DNA of 64,000 bases, taken from positions 62,001 to 126,000 of the forward strand of contig JAQCDS010000002.1 of assembly GCA_027620655.1 (NCBI GenBank). The letters are read 5' to 3'. Position numbers and translations under genes: made by a program. The stretch is from Bacteroidota bacterium. Its GTDB lineage: Bacteria; Bacteroidota; Bacteroidia; Flavobacteriales; Flavobacteriaceae. The notes under the pieces are model-generated. The model saw only the letters and a program-made list of their open reading frames with translations, was not told where the DNA came from and made no database searches. The first letter of the stretch is position 1. Each line of letters opens with the position of its first letter. Of the stretch, positions 28,377-39,977 are shown one piece after another.

Positions 28377-29259
28377 TCCTGTTTTGCTTGATAAATCTGT
28401 AGGTGGTTTAGCGATAAAAAAAAATGGGGTGTATGTGGATGTAACTTTTGGCGGTGGTGGTCACAGTCGAAAAATTTTGCAGCACCTAGGTCCAGAAGGA
28501 AAGTTATTTGCTTTTGACAAAGATAAAGATGCTCTTTCAAATAGTGTTGATGATCAGCGATTTACATTAATAAATGAAAATTTTATGTTCATGAAACGAT
28601 TTTTGCGCTTTCACGGTATAACTGAAGTGGATGGTGTTTTGGCTGATTTTGGGGTTTCGTCGTATCAATTTGATGCTCCCAATCGTGGATTTTCAATACG
28701 CTTTGATGCGCCACTAGATATGCGAATGAATCAGGATGATAAAGTATCTGCAAAAACTATTATTAATTTCTATCCAGAAGAAGAATTGAGACGATTGTTT
28801 TGGGAATATGGAGAGTTGAGAATTGCACCAGCACTTGCAAGAACAATTGTTGAAGAAAGAACAGAACGAGCTATTGAAACAACTTTTGAATTGAAAAATT
28901 TGTTGAATAAATATTTACCAAAAGGTAAACAAAATAAAATTTTAGCTCAAATCTATCAAGCGATAAGAATTGAAGTTAATAATGAACTAGAAGTTTTAAG
29001 AACATTTTTGATGGATACCAAAGAGGTGCTAAAACAAGGTGGAAGATTAAGTGTAATTTCTTATCACTCTTTGGAAGATCGTTTGGTTAAAAGATTTATT
29101 AGAAATGGCATGTTTGAGGGAGAACCAGAGCGTGATATGTTTGGAAATTTTTCAGTACCGTTCAAAAAGGTTGGAAAGTTGATTGTTCCAACTGCAAAAG
29201 AAATAAAAGATAATAATAGAGCCAGAAGTGCAAAATTGAGAATTGCACAAAAACTATAG
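28363..29259 (+). CDS. rsmH: 16S rRNA m4C1402 methyltransferase RsmH
   Basis: RsmH methylates N4 of C1402 in 16S rRNA, using S-adenosylmethionine. The protein starts MEYHNPVLLDKSV, has the SAM-binding loop DVTFGGGGHSRKIL and the family segments DFGVSSYQFD and SYHSLEDRLVKRF. The chosen ATG at 28363 gives 298 residues. ATG codons at 28354 and 28357 are alternatives. It overlaps the end of mraZ. Confidence 0.96.
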   Translation: MEYHNPVLLDKSVGGLAIKKNGVYVDVTFGGGGHSRKILQHLGPEGKLFAFDKDKDALSNSVDDQRFTLINENFMFMKRFLRFHGITEVDGVLADFGVSSYQFDAPNRGFSIRFDAPLDMRMNQDDKVSAKTIINFYPEEELRRLFWEYGELRIAPALARTIVEERTERAIETTFELKNLLNKYLPKGKQNKILAQIYQAIRIEVNNELEVLRTFLMDTKEVLKQGGRLSVISYHSLEDRLVKRFIRNGMFEGEPERDMFGNFSVPFKKVGKLIVPTAKEIKDNNRARSAKLRIAQKL

Positions 29260-29266
29260 CTGTAGA

Positions 29267-29587
29267 ATGAAGAATGTAGTGTATAACATATTAAAAGGTA
29301 CTTTTTTAGTGAGCGATGGTGCTCATAAAAAATGGCGTTTGATTTTGTTTTTTTCTTCGTTGGCTATCATGATGATTGCAAGCTCACATAGTGCGGATCG
29401 TAAAGTACATCATATTGCAAAATTAAATGAAGATGTGAAATCCTTACGCTCACTTTATGTCAATACGCGCTCTGATTTGATGGAGCTAAGATTGGAATCT
29501 GTGGTTCGTGGGCGTCTTAAAGACAAAGGCATAGTTCCTTCTCAAATACCACCAGTTAAAATTTTAATTGCCACAAGGGCGAAGTAA
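29267..29587 (+). CDS. ftsL: FtsL-like cell division protein
   Basis: A small bitopic protein of the divisome in the position always held by ftsL, between rsmH and ftsI. From the ATG at 29267 it has 106 residues: about 25 cytoplasmic residues, one membrane segment (LILFFSSLAIMMIASSHSA) and a periplasmic helix predicted to be a coiled coil. Starts upstream of 29267 would overlap rsmH and are not conserved. Identification rests on topology and synteny more than on sequence. Confidence 0.85.
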   Translation: MKNVVYNILKGTFLVSDGAHKKWRLILFFSSLAIMMIASSHSADRKVHHIAKLNEDVKSLRSLYVNTRSDLMELRLESVVRGRLKDKGIVPSQIPPVKILIATRAK

Positions 29588-29591
29588 ATAA

Positions 29592-31601
29592 ATGTCTGAA
29601 AAAGAAACGAACATATTAAACAAATTATACTTCATTTCGGGGTGCATGTTCATTTTTGCTTTGTTGGTTGTTTTTAAATTATCTAAAATCCAATTTGTAC
29701 AAGGAGAGGCCTACAGATCATTAGCAGAAAAGCGTAGTATCAAAAATGTTGTCATACCTGCCAATAGAGGAAATGTATATTCTGTTGATGGGAGTTTGTT
29801 GGCCACATCAGTACCAAAATATGACATAAGAATTGATTTGGTAACCTCTTCGGAACGTAATTTTCAATCCAATGTACAGGCATTATGTGATTCTATTTCT
29901 GTATTTAATGGTTCCTCGTCTTTGGAGTTACAAAAGCGAATTCGCGAAGCTCGACAAAACAAAAACAGATATTTCTTATTGGCGCGCAATATTGACTATT
30001 CAGATTATTTACGATTTAGATCCTTTCCCTTATTAAATTTAGGAGCATTCAAAGGAGGGTTAATTGTTGAACAAACAACAAAGAGAGATTATCCTTTGGG
30101 AGGAATTGCTCAACGCTCTGTGGGTTATGAAAGAATAGACGATAATGGCTATGTGACACGCGTTGGTATAGATGGTGCTTTTGGGGAAAAATATTTGCGT
30201 GGGATTGATGGAAAACGCCTTAAACAGAGCATTGGAAAAGGGCAGTGGAAACCAATTGATGATTTCAATCAAACTGAACCTCAAGATGGTTATGATGTGT
30301 ATACTACTATAGACGTGAATATTCAAGATATTGCACATCATGCACTTTTAGAACAATTAGAAAAATACAATGCAGACCATGGGTCTGTGGTTGTAATGGA
30401 AACAAAAACGGGTGCTGTAAGGGCTATTTCAAATCTCGGCAGAAATGCTGAAGGTAAATATTATGAACGTCTAAATTACGCGATTGGAGAATCCCATGAA
30501 CCAGGGTCTACATTTAAATTAATGGCGTTGGCGGTAGCTCTAGAAGATCAAAAAATAGACACAACAACAATGGTTGATACCAAAAATGGAATATTGTCTT
30601 TTTATGGTAAAAAAGTAAGAGATTCTAAAAAAGGAGGGTACGGAAAAATTTCTGTAGCTGAGGCTTTTGAAGTATCCTCAAACACCGGAATAGTGAGCGT
30701 TATAAATGACGCATATAAAGAGAATCCCTCCAAATTTATTGATGGTTTGTATAACATGAGTCTAAGTGATTCACTTGGTCTACCAATCCTTGGCGAAGGC
30801 AAAGCAGTTATACCTGACCCTAGAATAAAAGATAACCGTTGGAGTGGTATTGCACTTCAGTGGATGGCCTATGGTTATGGGGTGTCTTTTACGCCTCTGC
30901 AAACCCTTACATTTTACAATGCAATTGCAAATGATGGAAAAATGGTTAAGCCACGTTTTATTGAAGAAATAAAAACAATAGATAAGCCTATAAAAACATT
31001 TGAAACAAAGGTGATTAACCCTCAAATATGTTCAAAAGGAACGATAAAAAAACTTCAAAAACTACTTCAAAATGTTGTTGAAAAGAAGCATGGTACAGGC
31101 CATGGTTTACATAGTGAGAATTTTTCAATGGCAGGAAAAACTGGAACGTGTCAAAAAGATTATAAAAACAAAGAACAATTAAATTACATCTCTACTTTTT
31201 CTGGATATTTTCCAGCCGAAAATCCAAAGTATTCATGCATTGTTGTTATTCATGAGCCAGATAAAAGAGTAGGTTATTATGGTGCTGATGTTTCAGGTCC
31301 AGTATTTAAAAAAATTGCTCAAAAAATATATACAAGTGCTCCAGTATTGGATGTCATTGACAACATAAATCAAAAGTCAAAGGCTGTAGAAGAGCAGTAT
31401 CAGAATTATTTTTCGACGTCAGAAAAGTATCAAACGGTAATGCCAAACTTAACAGGATTACCGGCAATGGATGCTATTGCTATCCTAGAAAATATGGGGC
31501 TTCAGGTAAAAATTGTTGGGCAAGGAAAAGTAAAAAAACAATCAATAAATAGAGGTGAAAAAGTAGTGCCAAAAACAACTGTAATACTAGAATTATCGTG
31601 A
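29592..31601 (+). CDS. ftsI: Division transpeptidase FtsI (PBP3) with PASTA domain
   Basis: This class B penicillin-binding protein cross-links septal peptidoglycan. In its 669 residues it has one N-terminal membrane helix (about 12-30), a PBP dimer domain and the transpeptidase domain with Ser306 in STFK, SSN (362-364) and KTGT (516-519). A single C-terminal PASTA domain is at about 613-669, common in Bacteroidota but absent from E. coli FtsI. Its stop overlaps the GTG start of murE by four bases. Confidence 0.96.
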   Translation: MSEKETNILNKLYFISGCMFIFALLVVFKLSKIQFVQGEAYRSLAEKRSIKNVVIPANRGNVYSVDGSLLATSVPKYDIRIDLVTSSERNFQSNVQALCDSISVFNGSSSLELQKRIREARQNKNRYFLLARNIDYSDYLRFRSFPLLNLGAFKGGLIVEQTTKRDYPLGGIAQRSVGYERIDDNGYVTRVGIDGAFGEKYLRGIDGKRLKQSIGKGQWKPIDDFNQTEPQDGYDVYTTIDVNIQDIAHHALLEQLEKYNADHGSVVVMETKTGAVRAISNLGRNAEGKYYERLNYAIGESHEPGSTFKLMALAVALEDQKIDTTTMVDTKNGILSFYGKKVRDSKKGGYGKISVAEAFEVSSNTGIVSVINDAYKENPSKFIDGLYNMSLSDSLGLPILGEGKAVIPDPRIKDNRWSGIALQWMAYGYGVSFTPLQTLTFYNAIANDGKMVKPRFIEEIKTIDKPIKTFETKVINPQICSKGTIKKLQKLLQNVVEKKHGTGHGLHSENFSMAGKTGTCQKDYKNKEQLNYISTFSGYFPAENPKYSCIVVIHEPDKRVGYYGADVSGPVFKKIAQKIYTSAPVLDVIDNINQKSKAVEEQYQNYFSTSEKYQTVMPNLTGLPAMDAIAILENMGLQVKIVGQGKVKKQSINRGEKVVPKTTVILELS

Positions 31602-33061
31602 GGATTTTAAAAGACATATTGTATAATGTTGCATTGCAGTCTGTGCAAGGGGCTACAGATGTTCGTATAAATTCTATTCAATACGATTCTCGAAAAGTTG
31701 ACAAGAATGATATGTTTGTCGCCATAAAAGGCATGCATTCCGATGGGCATTTATTTATAGAAAAAGCTATTGAAAATGGAGCCTCTGTTATAGTTACAGA
31801 ATTTCTTCCAGAAAATAGAATAAATAATATTACTTACGTTGAAGTTGAATCTTCATCGTTGGCTTTGGCCTTTATGGCTGCTAATTTTTATCAGCAACCC
31901 TCTGAAAATCTAAAATTAATCGGTATAACAGGAACCAATGGCAAAACAACAGTTGCTTCCTTGTTGTACAACTTGTTTAAAGCGGCAGGATATAAGGTTG
32001 GATTGATTTCTACAGTAAAAATAATGGTTGGAGACACTAGCTTTTCAACGTCTCATACCACACCAGATTCGTTAGTGATAAATTCATACCTCAAACAAAT
32101 GAATGCTATTGGTGTAGAATTTTGTTTTATGGAAGTGAGTTCACACGGCATCCATCAACACCGCTCAGCTGGATTGACTTTTGAAGGAGGAATTTTCACC
32201 AATCTTTCACACGATCATCTCGATTATCATTCTTCTTTCGCTGAGTATCGCGATGTAAAAAAATCATTTTTTGATGGTCTTCCAAAATCAGCTTTTGCAC
32301 TTACAAATGTAGATGATAAAAATGGTCAAATTATGCTACAAAATACCAAAGCTAAGGCCTACAGCTATGCTTTGAAAAGCTATGCTGATTATCGTACACA
32401 AATTCTTGAAAACCATTTTAAAGGCTTGTTATTAAAAATTAATAACAATGAAATTTGGGTAAAATTGATCGGAAGTTTTAATGCTTACAATCTTACCGCA
32501 GTATTTGCTTGTGCTGATATTTTGGGTCTAGAAAAAGATGAACTATTACGTCTAATGAGTACTCTTGAAAATGTTAACGGTCGTTTTGAATATTTTGTAA
32601 CAACAAAAAATATAACTGTTATAGTGGATTATGCGCACACGCCAGATGCTCTTAAGAATGTACTTCACACTATCAATGACATTCGTACAAAGAATGAACT
32701 TTTGATTTCGGTTGTTGGATGTGGTGGAGATCGCGATAAAACAAAGCGTCCAAAGATGGGTCATATTGCTTCTGAATTGAGCTCTAAAGTCATTTTTACA
32801 AGTGATAACCCAAGATCTGAACACCCAGAACGTATAATTTCTGAGATGGAACAAGGCGTAGAGCCACAAAATTTCATGAAAGTAATGGCCATTACAAATC
32901 GTAAACAAGCCATTAAAGCAGCTTGCCAGTTGGCAAATGCAAATGATATTATTCTTGTTGCTGGTAAAGGACATGAAACATATCAAGAAATTAATGGAGT
33001 TCGCTCAGAATTCAACGATTATGAAGTGGCAATGGAATGTTTAAATCAATTACAAAAATAA
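31598..33061 (+). CDS. murE: UDP-MurNAc-tripeptide synthetase MurE
   Basis: MurE adds the third stem-peptide residue during peptidoglycan synthesis. The 487-residue Mur ligase has the ATP loop TGTNGKTT (111-118) and DNPR at 403-406, the motif that marks use of meso-diaminopimelate rather than lysine. It starts with GTG overlapping the ftsI TGA, so the two are translationally coupled. Confidence 0.96.
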   Translation: MRILKDILYNVALQSVQGATDVRINSIQYDSRKVDKNDMFVAIKGMHSDGHLFIEKAIENGASVIVTEFLPENRINNITYVEVESSSLALAFMAANFYQQPSENLKLIGITGTNGKTTVASLLYNLFKAAGYKVGLISTVKIMVGDTSFSTSHTTPDSLVINSYLKQMNAIGVEFCFMEVSSHGIHQHRSAGLTFEGGIFTNLSHDHLDYHSSFAEYRDVKKSFFDGLPKSAFALTNVDDKNGQIMLQNTKAKAYSYALKSYADYRTQILENHFKGLLLKINNNEIWVKLIGSFNAYNLTAVFACADILGLEKDELLRLMSTLENVNGRFEYFVTTKNITVIVDYAHTPDALKNVLHTINDIRTKNELLISVVGCGGDRDKTKRPKMGHIASELSSKVIFTSDNPRSEHPERIISEMEQGVEPQNFMKVMAITNRKQAIKAACQLANANDIILVAGKGHETYQEINGVRSEFNDYEVAMECLNQLQK

Positions 33062-33062
33062 T

Positions 33063-34295
33063 ATGCTATACTATTTGTTTGAATATTTAGAAAAAGAATA
33101 CCAGTTTCCAGGAGCTTCACTCTTTGGTTTCTTGACGTTTAGGGCAGCTTTAGCTATTGTTTTATCACTTTTAATTTCTACAATTTTTGGTAAAAAAATT
33201 ATCAGTATTCTTCAAAGTAAACAAGTAGGAGAAACGATTCGTGATTTAGGTTTGGATGGTCAAAAAGAAAAAGCAGGAACACCAACTATGGGGGGATTAA
33301 TTATCATTTTGGCTACACTTGTTCCTGTACTTTTAGTTGCAAAATTAGACAATATTTACATCATTTTGTTACTCGTTACAACCCTTTGGATGGGGGCTAT
33401 TGGTTTTACAGACGATTACATCAAAAAGTTTAAAAATGACAAAGAAGGATTAAAAGGAAGGTTTAAGGTAATAGGTCAAGTTGGTCTTGGAATTATTGTT
33501 GGGCTGACTTTATTCTTTCATTCTGAAGTGACCATAAAAGAACAAATTCCATTGCAAAATCGTGTAGCTATTAGTGTTGAGCAAGGTCCTTCGAAGCAAT
33601 TTTATCCAGAAACAAAATCAACCAAAACAACCATTCCTTTTGTAAAGGCCAATGAATTTGATTATGCTGATTTAATCACATGGATCCATCCAAGTTTAGA
33701 AAAATACGCGTGGATTGTATTTGTTTTTGTAGTGATTTTTATCATTACTGCAGTGTCTAATGGCGCAAATTTAACAGACGGTATTGATGGTTTAGCAGCA
33801 GGAACATCGGCAATAATAGTACTCACATTGGGGATTTTTGCTTGGGTTTCGGGTAATATTATTTTCTCAGATTATTTGAACATTATGTACATCCCACGTG
33901 TCGAAGAAATCACGATTTACATTGCCGCTTTTGTGGGTGCACTAATAGGATTTTTATGGTACAATACCTTTCCTGCACAGGTTTTTATGGGAGATACAGG
34001 TAGTTTGACTATTGGAGGAATTATAGCTGTAATTGCAATAGCGGTACGCAAAGAATGGTTAATTCCATTGCTATGTGGAATTTTCCTGATTGAAAATTTA
34101 TCAGTAGTGCTACAAGTCGGTTATTTCAAGTATACAAAGAAAAAATTTGGTGCAGGTCGTCGCATTTTCAAAATGTCACCATTGCATCATCATTATCAAA
34201 AATTAGGCTATCACGAAAGTAAAATTGTGACTCGATTTTGGATTGTTGGAATACTTCTAGCCATCCTAACAATCGTCACCCTAAAAATTAGATAA
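33063..34295 (+). CDS. mraY: Phospho-MurNAc-pentapeptide transferase MraY
   Basis: MraY moves phospho-MurNAc-pentapeptide to undecaprenyl phosphate, making lipid I at the inner membrane. The 410-residue protein has about ten membrane segments, GTPTMGG after the first, the FTDDYIK loop, the [12 protein letters not shown] motif and [10 protein letters not shown]. It carries an insertion of about 50 residues after the first third compared with E. coli (360 residues), as other Bacteroidota do. Confidence 0.97.
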   Translation: MLYYLFEYLEKEYQFPGASLFGFLTFRAALAIVLSLLISTIFGKKIISILQSKQVGETIRDLGLDGQKEKAGTPTMGGLIIILATLVPVLLVAKLDNIYIILLLVTTLWMGAIGFTDDYIKKFKNDKEGLKGRFKVIGQVGLGIIVGLTLFFHSEVTIKEQIPLQNRVAISVEQGPSKQFYPETKSTKTTIPFVKANEFDYADLITWIHPSLEKYAWIVFVFVVIFIITAVSNGANLTDGIDGLAAGTSAIIVLTLGIFAWVSGNIIFSDYLNIMYIPRVEEITIYIAAFVGALIGFLWYNTFPAQVFMGDTGSLTIGGIIAVIAIAVRKEWLIPLLCGIFLIENLSVVLQVGYFKYTKKKFGAGRRIFKMSPLHHHYQKLGYHESKIVTRFWIVGILLAILTIVTLKIR

Positions 34296-35627
34296 ATGAA
34301 ACGATTGGTTGTACTTGGTGGTGGAGAAAGTGGTGTGGGTACAGCACTGTTGGGGAAAGAAAAAGGGTTTGAAGTATTTGTTTCAGACTACGGAAAACTA
34401 AAAGAAGAATACAAGGACGTTCTTATACATAATGAGATTGAATGGGAGGAAGAAACGCATACGTCATCAAAAATATTAAATGCTGATGTTGTAATGAAAA
34501 GTCCTGGAATTTCTGAGCAAGTGCCCATCGTAAAAGCACTTGTTGAGCAAGGCGTTCTGGTGGTCTCTGAAATTGAATTTGCAGCTCAATTTACAAAAGC
34601 AAATATCATAGGAGTTACTGGAAGTAATGGAAAAACAACCACAACAATGATGACTCATCACATATTGCAACAAGCCCAATTGAATGTTGAAATAGGTGGT
34701 AATATTGGTGAAAGTTTTGCAGGTCTTATTCATAAAAATCCAGATTATTTTGTATTGGAATTGAGCAGTTTTCAGTTGGATGGAATTATAAAATTCAAGC
34801 CAAATATAGCTGTGCTAACCAACATTACACCAGATCATTTGGATCGCTATGATCATAAGTTTGAAAACTATATCGCTTCAAAATTCAGAATTTCTATGCA
34901 TCAAACCAAAGCCGATTTTTTGATTTATGATGCTGATGATGAGGTGATTAACACATATCTCCAAACCCACAAGGTTCAATCTACATTAATGCCTTTTTCG
35001 TTAACAAAAACATTAGCGCAAGGTACATTTTTAAGACAAAAAGAAATTATTATAAAATATAAAAAAGAAGAACAAATAATGCCAACAACAAATTTAGCTT
35101 TAGAAGGAAAACACAACATCAAAAATGCGATGGCAGCAGCAACAGTTGCTCACCTTCTCAAAATAAGAAAAGACACGATTCGTGAAAGTTTAGAGTGTTT
35201 TCAAGGTGCAGAGCACCGATTAGAAAATGTATTAAAAATTAACAAAGTACAGTATATAAACGACTCAAAAGCAACGAATGTTAATGCCACCTATTTTGCA
35301 CTAGAAAGCATGAATGCACCAACCGTTTGGATTGTGGGTGGTGTTGATAAAGGCAACGATTATAGTGCCCTATTTCCTTTTATAAATGAAAAGGTTAAGG
35401 CGATTATTTGCTTAGGAAAAGATAACGAAGCTTTGTTTAAAAATTTTGAGCATATGGTGGATATTATAGTTGAAACACAGTACATGTCAGAAGCTGTAAA
35501 AATAGCTTACAACATTGCTGAGGCAGGTGAAAATGTGTTGCTTTCGCCAGCTTGTGCAAGTTTCGATTTATTTAAAAATTATGAAGATAGAGGTCATCAA
35601 TTTAAAACGGCAGTACGGGCTTTATAA
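34296..35627 (+). CDS. murD: UDP-MurNAc-L-alanine:D-glutamate ligase MurD
   Basis: The enzyme adds D-glutamate to UDP-MurNAc-L-alanine. The 443-residue Mur ligase has an N-terminal Rossmann-type domain (GGGESGVG), the ATP loop TGSNGKTT (108-115), the NITPDHLDRYD segment and a C-terminal domain with SPACASFDLFKNYEDRG. It abuts mraY and ftsW without gaps. Confidence 0.97.
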   Translation: MKRLVVLGGGESGVGTALLGKEKGFEVFVSDYGKLKEEYKDVLIHNEIEWEEETHTSSKILNADVVMKSPGISEQVPIVKALVEQGVLVVSEIEFAAQFTKANIIGVTGSNGKTTTTMMTHHILQQAQLNVEIGGNIGESFAGLIHKNPDYFVLELSSFQLDGIIKFKPNIAVLTNITPDHLDRYDHKFENYIASKFRISMHQTKADFLIYDADDEVINTYLQTHKVQSTLMPFSLTKTLAQGTFLRQKEIIIKYKKEEQIMPTTNLALEGKHNIKNAMAAATVAHLLKIRKDTIRESLECFQGAEHRLENVLKINKVQYINDSKATNVNATYFALESMNAPTVWIVGGVDKGNDYSALFPFINEKVKAIICLGKDNEALFKNFEHMVDIIVETQYMSEAVKIAYNIAEAGENVLLSPACASFDLFKNYEDRGHQFKTAVRAL

Positions 35628-36821
35628 ATGAAATTAAAATTTGGTAATATAAAGGGAGATCGAATGATATGGGCTATAGTTGCACTACTAGCTATATTTT
35701 CATTTTTACCAGTGTATAGTGCCGCAAGCAATTTGGCATATATCTATGGCGATGGTCAAACATTTAGTTACCTTATTAAACATTTTGTGCATTTGTTTTT
35801 AGGGTTTTCAATTATTTATGGTATTCATAGGATTCCATACCGCTACTTCAAAGGGCTTTCTATGGTCATGTACCCAGTTGTTTTGATTCTTCTTTTAGTA
35901 ACTCTTTTGCAAGGAACAACTATTGATGGTGCCAATGCAAGTCGGTGGATTCGTGTGCCGTTTGTAGGATTTACATTTCAACCTTCAACACTGGCGGCTT
36001 TGGTACTTATGGTTTTTGTAGCACGGTATCTTTCCAAAGTTTTTGATCAAGAAATTACTTTTAAATCATCACTTCTTCCATTGTGGTTGCCAGTTTTTGC
36101 GGTGCTTATTTTGATTCTTCCTGCCAATTTTTCAACAACAGCAATCATTTTTACAATGCTATTAGTTTTGGCATTTTTGGGCGGCTATCCATTAAAATAT
36201 ATCGGTGCAATTTTGGGGTCAGGTCTTTTGGTTCTTGCCTTTTTTGTGCTTGTTGCAAAAGCCTTTCCAGATGCAATGCCCAATAGGGTTGATACTTGGA
36301 CGAGTCGAGTTGTGAACTTTATGGACGATCGTGATACCGAAGAAGATTATCAAATTGAAAAAGCAAAAATAGCTATTGCTACAGGAAGTATTTATGGCTT
36401 GGGCCCTGGGAAAAGTGTTCAAAAAAACTTTTTACCACAATCCTCTTCAGATTTTATTTTCGCTATAATCATTGAAGAATATGGATTATTAGGCGGGCTC
36501 TTTTTGTTGATTTTATATTTATTGCTTTTGTTCAGAATTGTTGTTGTTGCGCAAAAAGCAGAAACCGTTTTTGCAAAATTATTAACTATTGGGGTAGGGC
36601 TTCCAATCATTTTTCAAGCCCTTATTAATATGGGTGTAGCTGTTGAATTATTTCCAGTTACAGGCCAAACGCTTCCGCTAATTAGTAGTGGAGGAACATC
36701 AATATGGGTGACTTGTCTTGCAATAGGAATCATCTTGAGTGTAAGTGCCAAAAGAGAAGAAATTAAAAATCAATATGAGGGTGAGCAACATCCTTTAGAA
36801 ATTTTAAGTGAAGCATTATAA
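35628..36821 (+). CDS. ftsW: Septal peptidoglycan polymerase FtsW
   Basis: FtsW is a SEDS-family glycosyltransferase that works with FtsI at the septum. Its 397 residues hold about ten membrane segments. The SEDS hallmarks are present: the [10 protein letters not shown] segment, the extracellular loop containing [14 protein letters not shown] and the late [23 protein letters not shown] region (here with L-P-L-I-S-S-G-G). It overlaps murG by one base. Confidence 0.96.
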   Translation: MKLKFGNIKGDRMIWAIVALLAIFSFLPVYSAASNLAYIYGDGQTFSYLIKHFVHLFLGFSIIYGIHRIPYRYFKGLSMVMYPVVLILLLVTLLQGTTIDGANASRWIRVPFVGFTFQPSTLAALVLMVFVARYLSKVFDQEITFKSSLLPLWLPVFAVLILILPANFSTTAIIFTMLLVLAFLGGYPLKYIGAILGSGLLVLAFFVLVAKAFPDAMPNRVDTWTSRVVNFMDDRDTEEDYQIEKAKIAIATGSIYGLGPGKSVQKNFLPQSSSDFIFAIIIEEYGLLGGLFLLILYLLLLFRIVVVAQKAETVFAKLLTIGVGLPIIFQALINMGVAVELFPVTGQTLPLISSGGTSIWVTCLAIGIILSVSAKREEIKNQYEGEQHPLEILSEAL

Positions 36822-37915
36822 TGCATAAATTTAAAGTCATATTATCAGGAGGAGGTACAGGAGGTCATATTTTCCCTGCTCTTTCTATTGCTCAGGCTCT
36901 AAAAATCAAGTATCCAGAATCTGACTTTCTTTTTGTAGGGGCAAAAGGCAAAATGGAAATGGAAAAAGTACCAAATGCAGGCTTTAAAATTATAGGACTT
37001 TGGATTTCAGGTATTCAAAGAAAACAACTATTTAGAAATATTTTATTTCCATTGAAACTTATTGTTAGCCTACTAAAATCTGTTGTTATAGTGTTGAAAT
37101 TTAAACCACATGTTGTTATTGGTACTGGCGGATTTGCTAGCGGACCTTTGTTATATGTTGCTTCAATTTTTGGAACACCAACTCTTATTCAGGAGCAAAA
37201 TTCATTCCCTGGAATTACAAATAAATTATTGGCCAAAAAGGCTCAAAAAATTTGTGTTGCCTATGACAATTTAGAAACATTTTTCCCAAAAGAAAAAATT
37301 GTACTAACCGGTAATCCTGTCCGTCAAGATCTTTTAGACTTACAAGAAAAACAAGAAGAGGCATATTCAACATTTAATTTAAACCCAACTAAAAAAATAG
37401 TGCTTGTTTTAGGGGGCAGTTTAGGTGCACGCAGAATCAATCAATTGGTGGAAGCTCAATTACAATATTTTAAAAATAACAACATTCAAGTCTTATGGCA
37501 GTGTGGAAAATTATATTTTGATGAGTATTGTCATTATGATAATACAACTGAGGTTCAAGTGATGTCGTTTATAAAAAGAATGGATTTGGCTTATGCAGCT
37601 TCTGATATAATTATTTCAAGAGCCGGAGCGAGTTCGGTTTCCGAGCTTTGTATTGTTGGTAAGCCGGTTATTTTTATTCCATCACCAAATGTTGCCGAAG
37701 ATCATCAAACCAAAAATGCACAAGCTATTTCTAGCCAAAATGCAGCCTTGCTGATTGCAGAAAAGAACTTGAAAGATGAGTTTGAAACTCAATTTTCGGC
37801 GCTCATCAATAATGAAGATTTGCAACAAAGTTTAGCAACAAATATTAAAAAATTAGCCAAAAAATCTGCAACAAATGATATTGTTCATGAAATCGAAAAA
37901 CTTGTAAACGCATGA
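36821..37915 (+). CDS. murG: Lipid II synthase MurG
   Basis: MurG adds GlcNAc to lipid I on the cytoplasmic face of the membrane. The 364-residue GT28 protein begins with the glycine loop GGGTGGHI (10-17). It has the TGGFASGP motif, the [11 protein letters not shown] segment and the C-terminal UDP-GlcNAc pocket with [11 protein letters not shown]. Its end overlaps murC by four bases. Confidence 0.97.
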   Translation: MHKFKVILSGGGTGGHIFPALSIAQALKIKYPESDFLFVGAKGKMEMEKVPNAGFKIIGLWISGIQRKQLFRNILFPLKLIVSLLKSVVIVLKFKPHVVIGTGGFASGPLLYVASIFGTPTLIQEQNSFPGITNKLLAKKAQKICVAYDNLETFFPKEKIVLTGNPVRQDLLDLQEKQEEAYSTFNLNPTKKIVLVLGGSLGARRINQLVEAQLQYFKNNNIQVLWQCGKLYFDEYCHYDNTTEVQVMSFIKRMDLAYAASDIIISRAGASSVSELCIVGKPVIFIPSPNVAEDHQTKNAQAISSQNAALLIAEKNLKDEFETQFSALINNEDLQQSLATNIKKLAKKSATNDIVHEIEKLVNA

Positions 37916-39261
37916 AGCTAAACACTTATCATAACATCTATTTTGTGGGTATTGGCGGTATCGGGATGAGTGCGCTTGCAAAGTATTTTCATGCAGAAAA
38001 CAAGAAGATTTCAGGCTACGATAAAACATCAAGTGACAATACAAAAACACTTGAAGATTTAGGTATAAATATTAGTTATTCTGATGATATCGAGACGATA
38101 CATCCAAAGTATTTGCAGCCCTCGGACACTCTTGTGGTGTATACGCCAGCAATTCCAAATTCAAATGTAATTTTGAAGTATTTTAACTCCAATCATTTTA
38201 CTGTTTTAAAACGGTCTGAGATTTTGGGGATGATTACAAAAGATACATTTTGTCTTGCTGTTGCAGGAACTCATGGAAAAACAACAACAACAAGTATTTT
38301 GGGTCATTTGATGTTTGAAGCCAACCAAAGTATGACTGCATTTTTAGGTGGGATTTCAGAGAACTATAACTCAAATTTAATCCAAAATGGAAGTAAAGCT
38401 ACTGTTGTTGAAGCCGATGAATTTGACCGTTCATTTATGACGCTCTCGCCCAATTTTGCTTGTATTACTTCCATGGATGCAGACCATTTGGATATTTATG
38501 GCGATAGAGAAAGTCTAAAACAATCATTCCTAGATTTTTCAAAAAATATCTCTAATGATGGAAAGCTTTTTGTGCACGAGTCACTTTCTGTAAAAGGTAT
38601 AACCTATGGGCTTGAATCCAATGCAAATTATGCTGCACAAAATATAAAAATTGTAGAGGGCGCATATCACTTTGATTTAAAAACCCCTGATTCTATATTA
38701 AGAAATTTTAGATTCCATTTGCCAGGAAGTCATAATTTAAACAATGCTGTTGCAGCATTGGCAATGGCTTGGGAGTTTGGGTGTACAGAAGAAAAACTTC
38801 AAAAAGGATTGAATTCATACAGAGGTGTCAAAAGACGCTTTTCTTATAAAATCAAAGAGCAATCATTTGTTTTTATTGATGATTATGCACATCACCCAAA
38901 AGAAATTGATGCCGTTTATCAAGCCATTACAGAAATGCATCCAAATCGCAAAGTCACAGCTGTTTTTCAACCGCATTTGTTTAGTCGAACACAAGATTTT
39001 GGAGACGAATTTGCACATTCGCTGTCTGTTTTTGATGCGGTATTACTATTAGAAATCTATCCCGCTCGAGAGCTGCCAATTTCTGGAATAAATGCCTCGT
39101 GGTTATTAGAAAAAATCACAGCACCTTTCAAAAAATTAGTAACAAAATCAGCATTATTTGAGGTCATAAAAACAATAGATAATCCTGTATTGGTTACAAT
39201 GGGTGCTGGAGATATTGGTACTCTAGTTGAACCTCTTTCAAAAAAATTATTACATGCATAA
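37912..39261 (+). CDS. murC: UDP-MurNAc:L-alanine ligase MurC
   Basis: MurC adds the first stem-peptide residue. The 449-residue Mur ligase has the N-terminal [11 protein letters not shown] motif, the ATP loop GTHGKTTT (119-126), EADEFDRSF and the C-terminal [12 protein letters not shown]. Its last codons overlap the ftsQ start by eight bases. Confidence 0.97.
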   Translation: MKLNTYHNIYFVGIGGIGMSALAKYFHAENKKISGYDKTSSDNTKTLEDLGINISYSDDIETIHPKYLQPSDTLVVYTPAIPNSNVILKYFNSNHFTVLKRSEILGMITKDTFCLAVAGTHGKTTTTSILGHLMFEANQSMTAFLGGISENYNSNLIQNGSKATVVEADEFDRSFMTLSPNFACITSMDADHLDIYGDRESLKQSFLDFSKNISNDGKLFVHESLSVKGITYGLESNANYAAQNIKIVEGAYHFDLKTPDSILRNFRFHLPGSHNLNNAVAALAMAWEFGCTEEKLQKGLNSYRGVKRRFSYKIKEQSFVFIDDYAHHPKEIDAVYQAITEMHPNRKVTAVFQPHLFSRTQDFGDEFAHSLSVFDAVLLLEIYPARELPISGINASWLLEKITAPFKKLVTKSALFEVIKTIDNPVLVTMGAGDIGTLVEPLSKKLLHA

Positions 39262-39973
39262 ATATAAAAACATAGCGATAGTAATTTTACTGCTTTTTGT
39301 AGTGGTGTTTTTATATGCGTTTTCATCTGTAAGAAGTCACCATTTGCCACTTGAAAAAACGAGTATAGAATTTGTAGGAAAAGATCATCTATTGATCAGT
39401 AAAGACATGGTTAATAAATTGTTAATACAAAATCAGCAGCCAGTGGAATGTATGCCTAAAGATATTTTAGATTTGAATGAACTAGAGTCCAAAATATCAT
39501 CGCATCCGATGATAAAAAATGCAGAGGTGTATCTAACTGTAAATGGGGAAGTTAAGGTAGAAGTAGAACAACGTACACCACTTGCAAGAGTGATTTCTGA
39601 GCCATCATTTTATGTAGATAGTCAAGGAAAAATGATGCCTCTTTCGCCAGAATATAGTGCGCGAGTGGTATTGGTTCATGGCAATGTAGATGCATCGAAT
39701 TTAGAGGCTTTAAATCAATTGTTGAGACATGTGACAAGTGATGATTTTTTAAATCTTTATGTCACAGAAATATCAGTAAATGATGAAAACCAATTTTCAT
39801 TGTTCATGCGTACATACGATTTTGAAGTTGTTGTTGGAACATTGGAAAATTTAAATGAAAAAATGAAAAATTTTAAAGCATTTTATCAAAAAGCAAAAAA
39901 AGATAAACGGCTTGAATCATATAAAACAGTGAATTTACAATTCAATCGACAGGTTGTTTGTACAAAAATATAA
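39254..39973 (+). CDS. ftsQ: Cell division protein FtsQ
   Basis: FtsQ is a bitopic divisome scaffold that links early and late division proteins. From the ATG at 39254 it has 239 residues: a short cytoplasmic lead, one membrane helix (AIVILLLFVVVFLYAF) and a periplasmic region with POTRA and beta domains. These include VEVEQRTPLARVI and a probable DxxG-like stretch. The upstream in-frame start at 39227 would lie inside murC and was rejected. Confidence 0.9.
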   Translation: MHKYKNIAIVILLLFVVVFLYAFSSVRSHHLPLEKTSIEFVGKDHLLISKDMVNKLLIQNQQPVECMPKDILDLNELESKISSHPMIKNAEVYLTVNGEVKVEVEQRTPLARVISEPSFYVDSQGKMMPLSPEYSARVVLVHGNVDASNLEALNQLLRHVTSDDFLNLYVTEISVNDENQFSLFMRTYDFEVVVGTLENLNEKMKNFKAFYQKAKKDKRLESYKTVNLQFNRQVVCTKI

Positions 39974-39977
39974 TTCT

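Noticed and set aside
28037-28540. 167-codon minus-strand frame across mraZ and rsmH
   Set aside because: It is antisense to two well-identified genes and has no domain signature.
32552-32986. 144-codon minus-strand frame inside murE
   Set aside because: It is antisense to a conserved ligase with all motifs.
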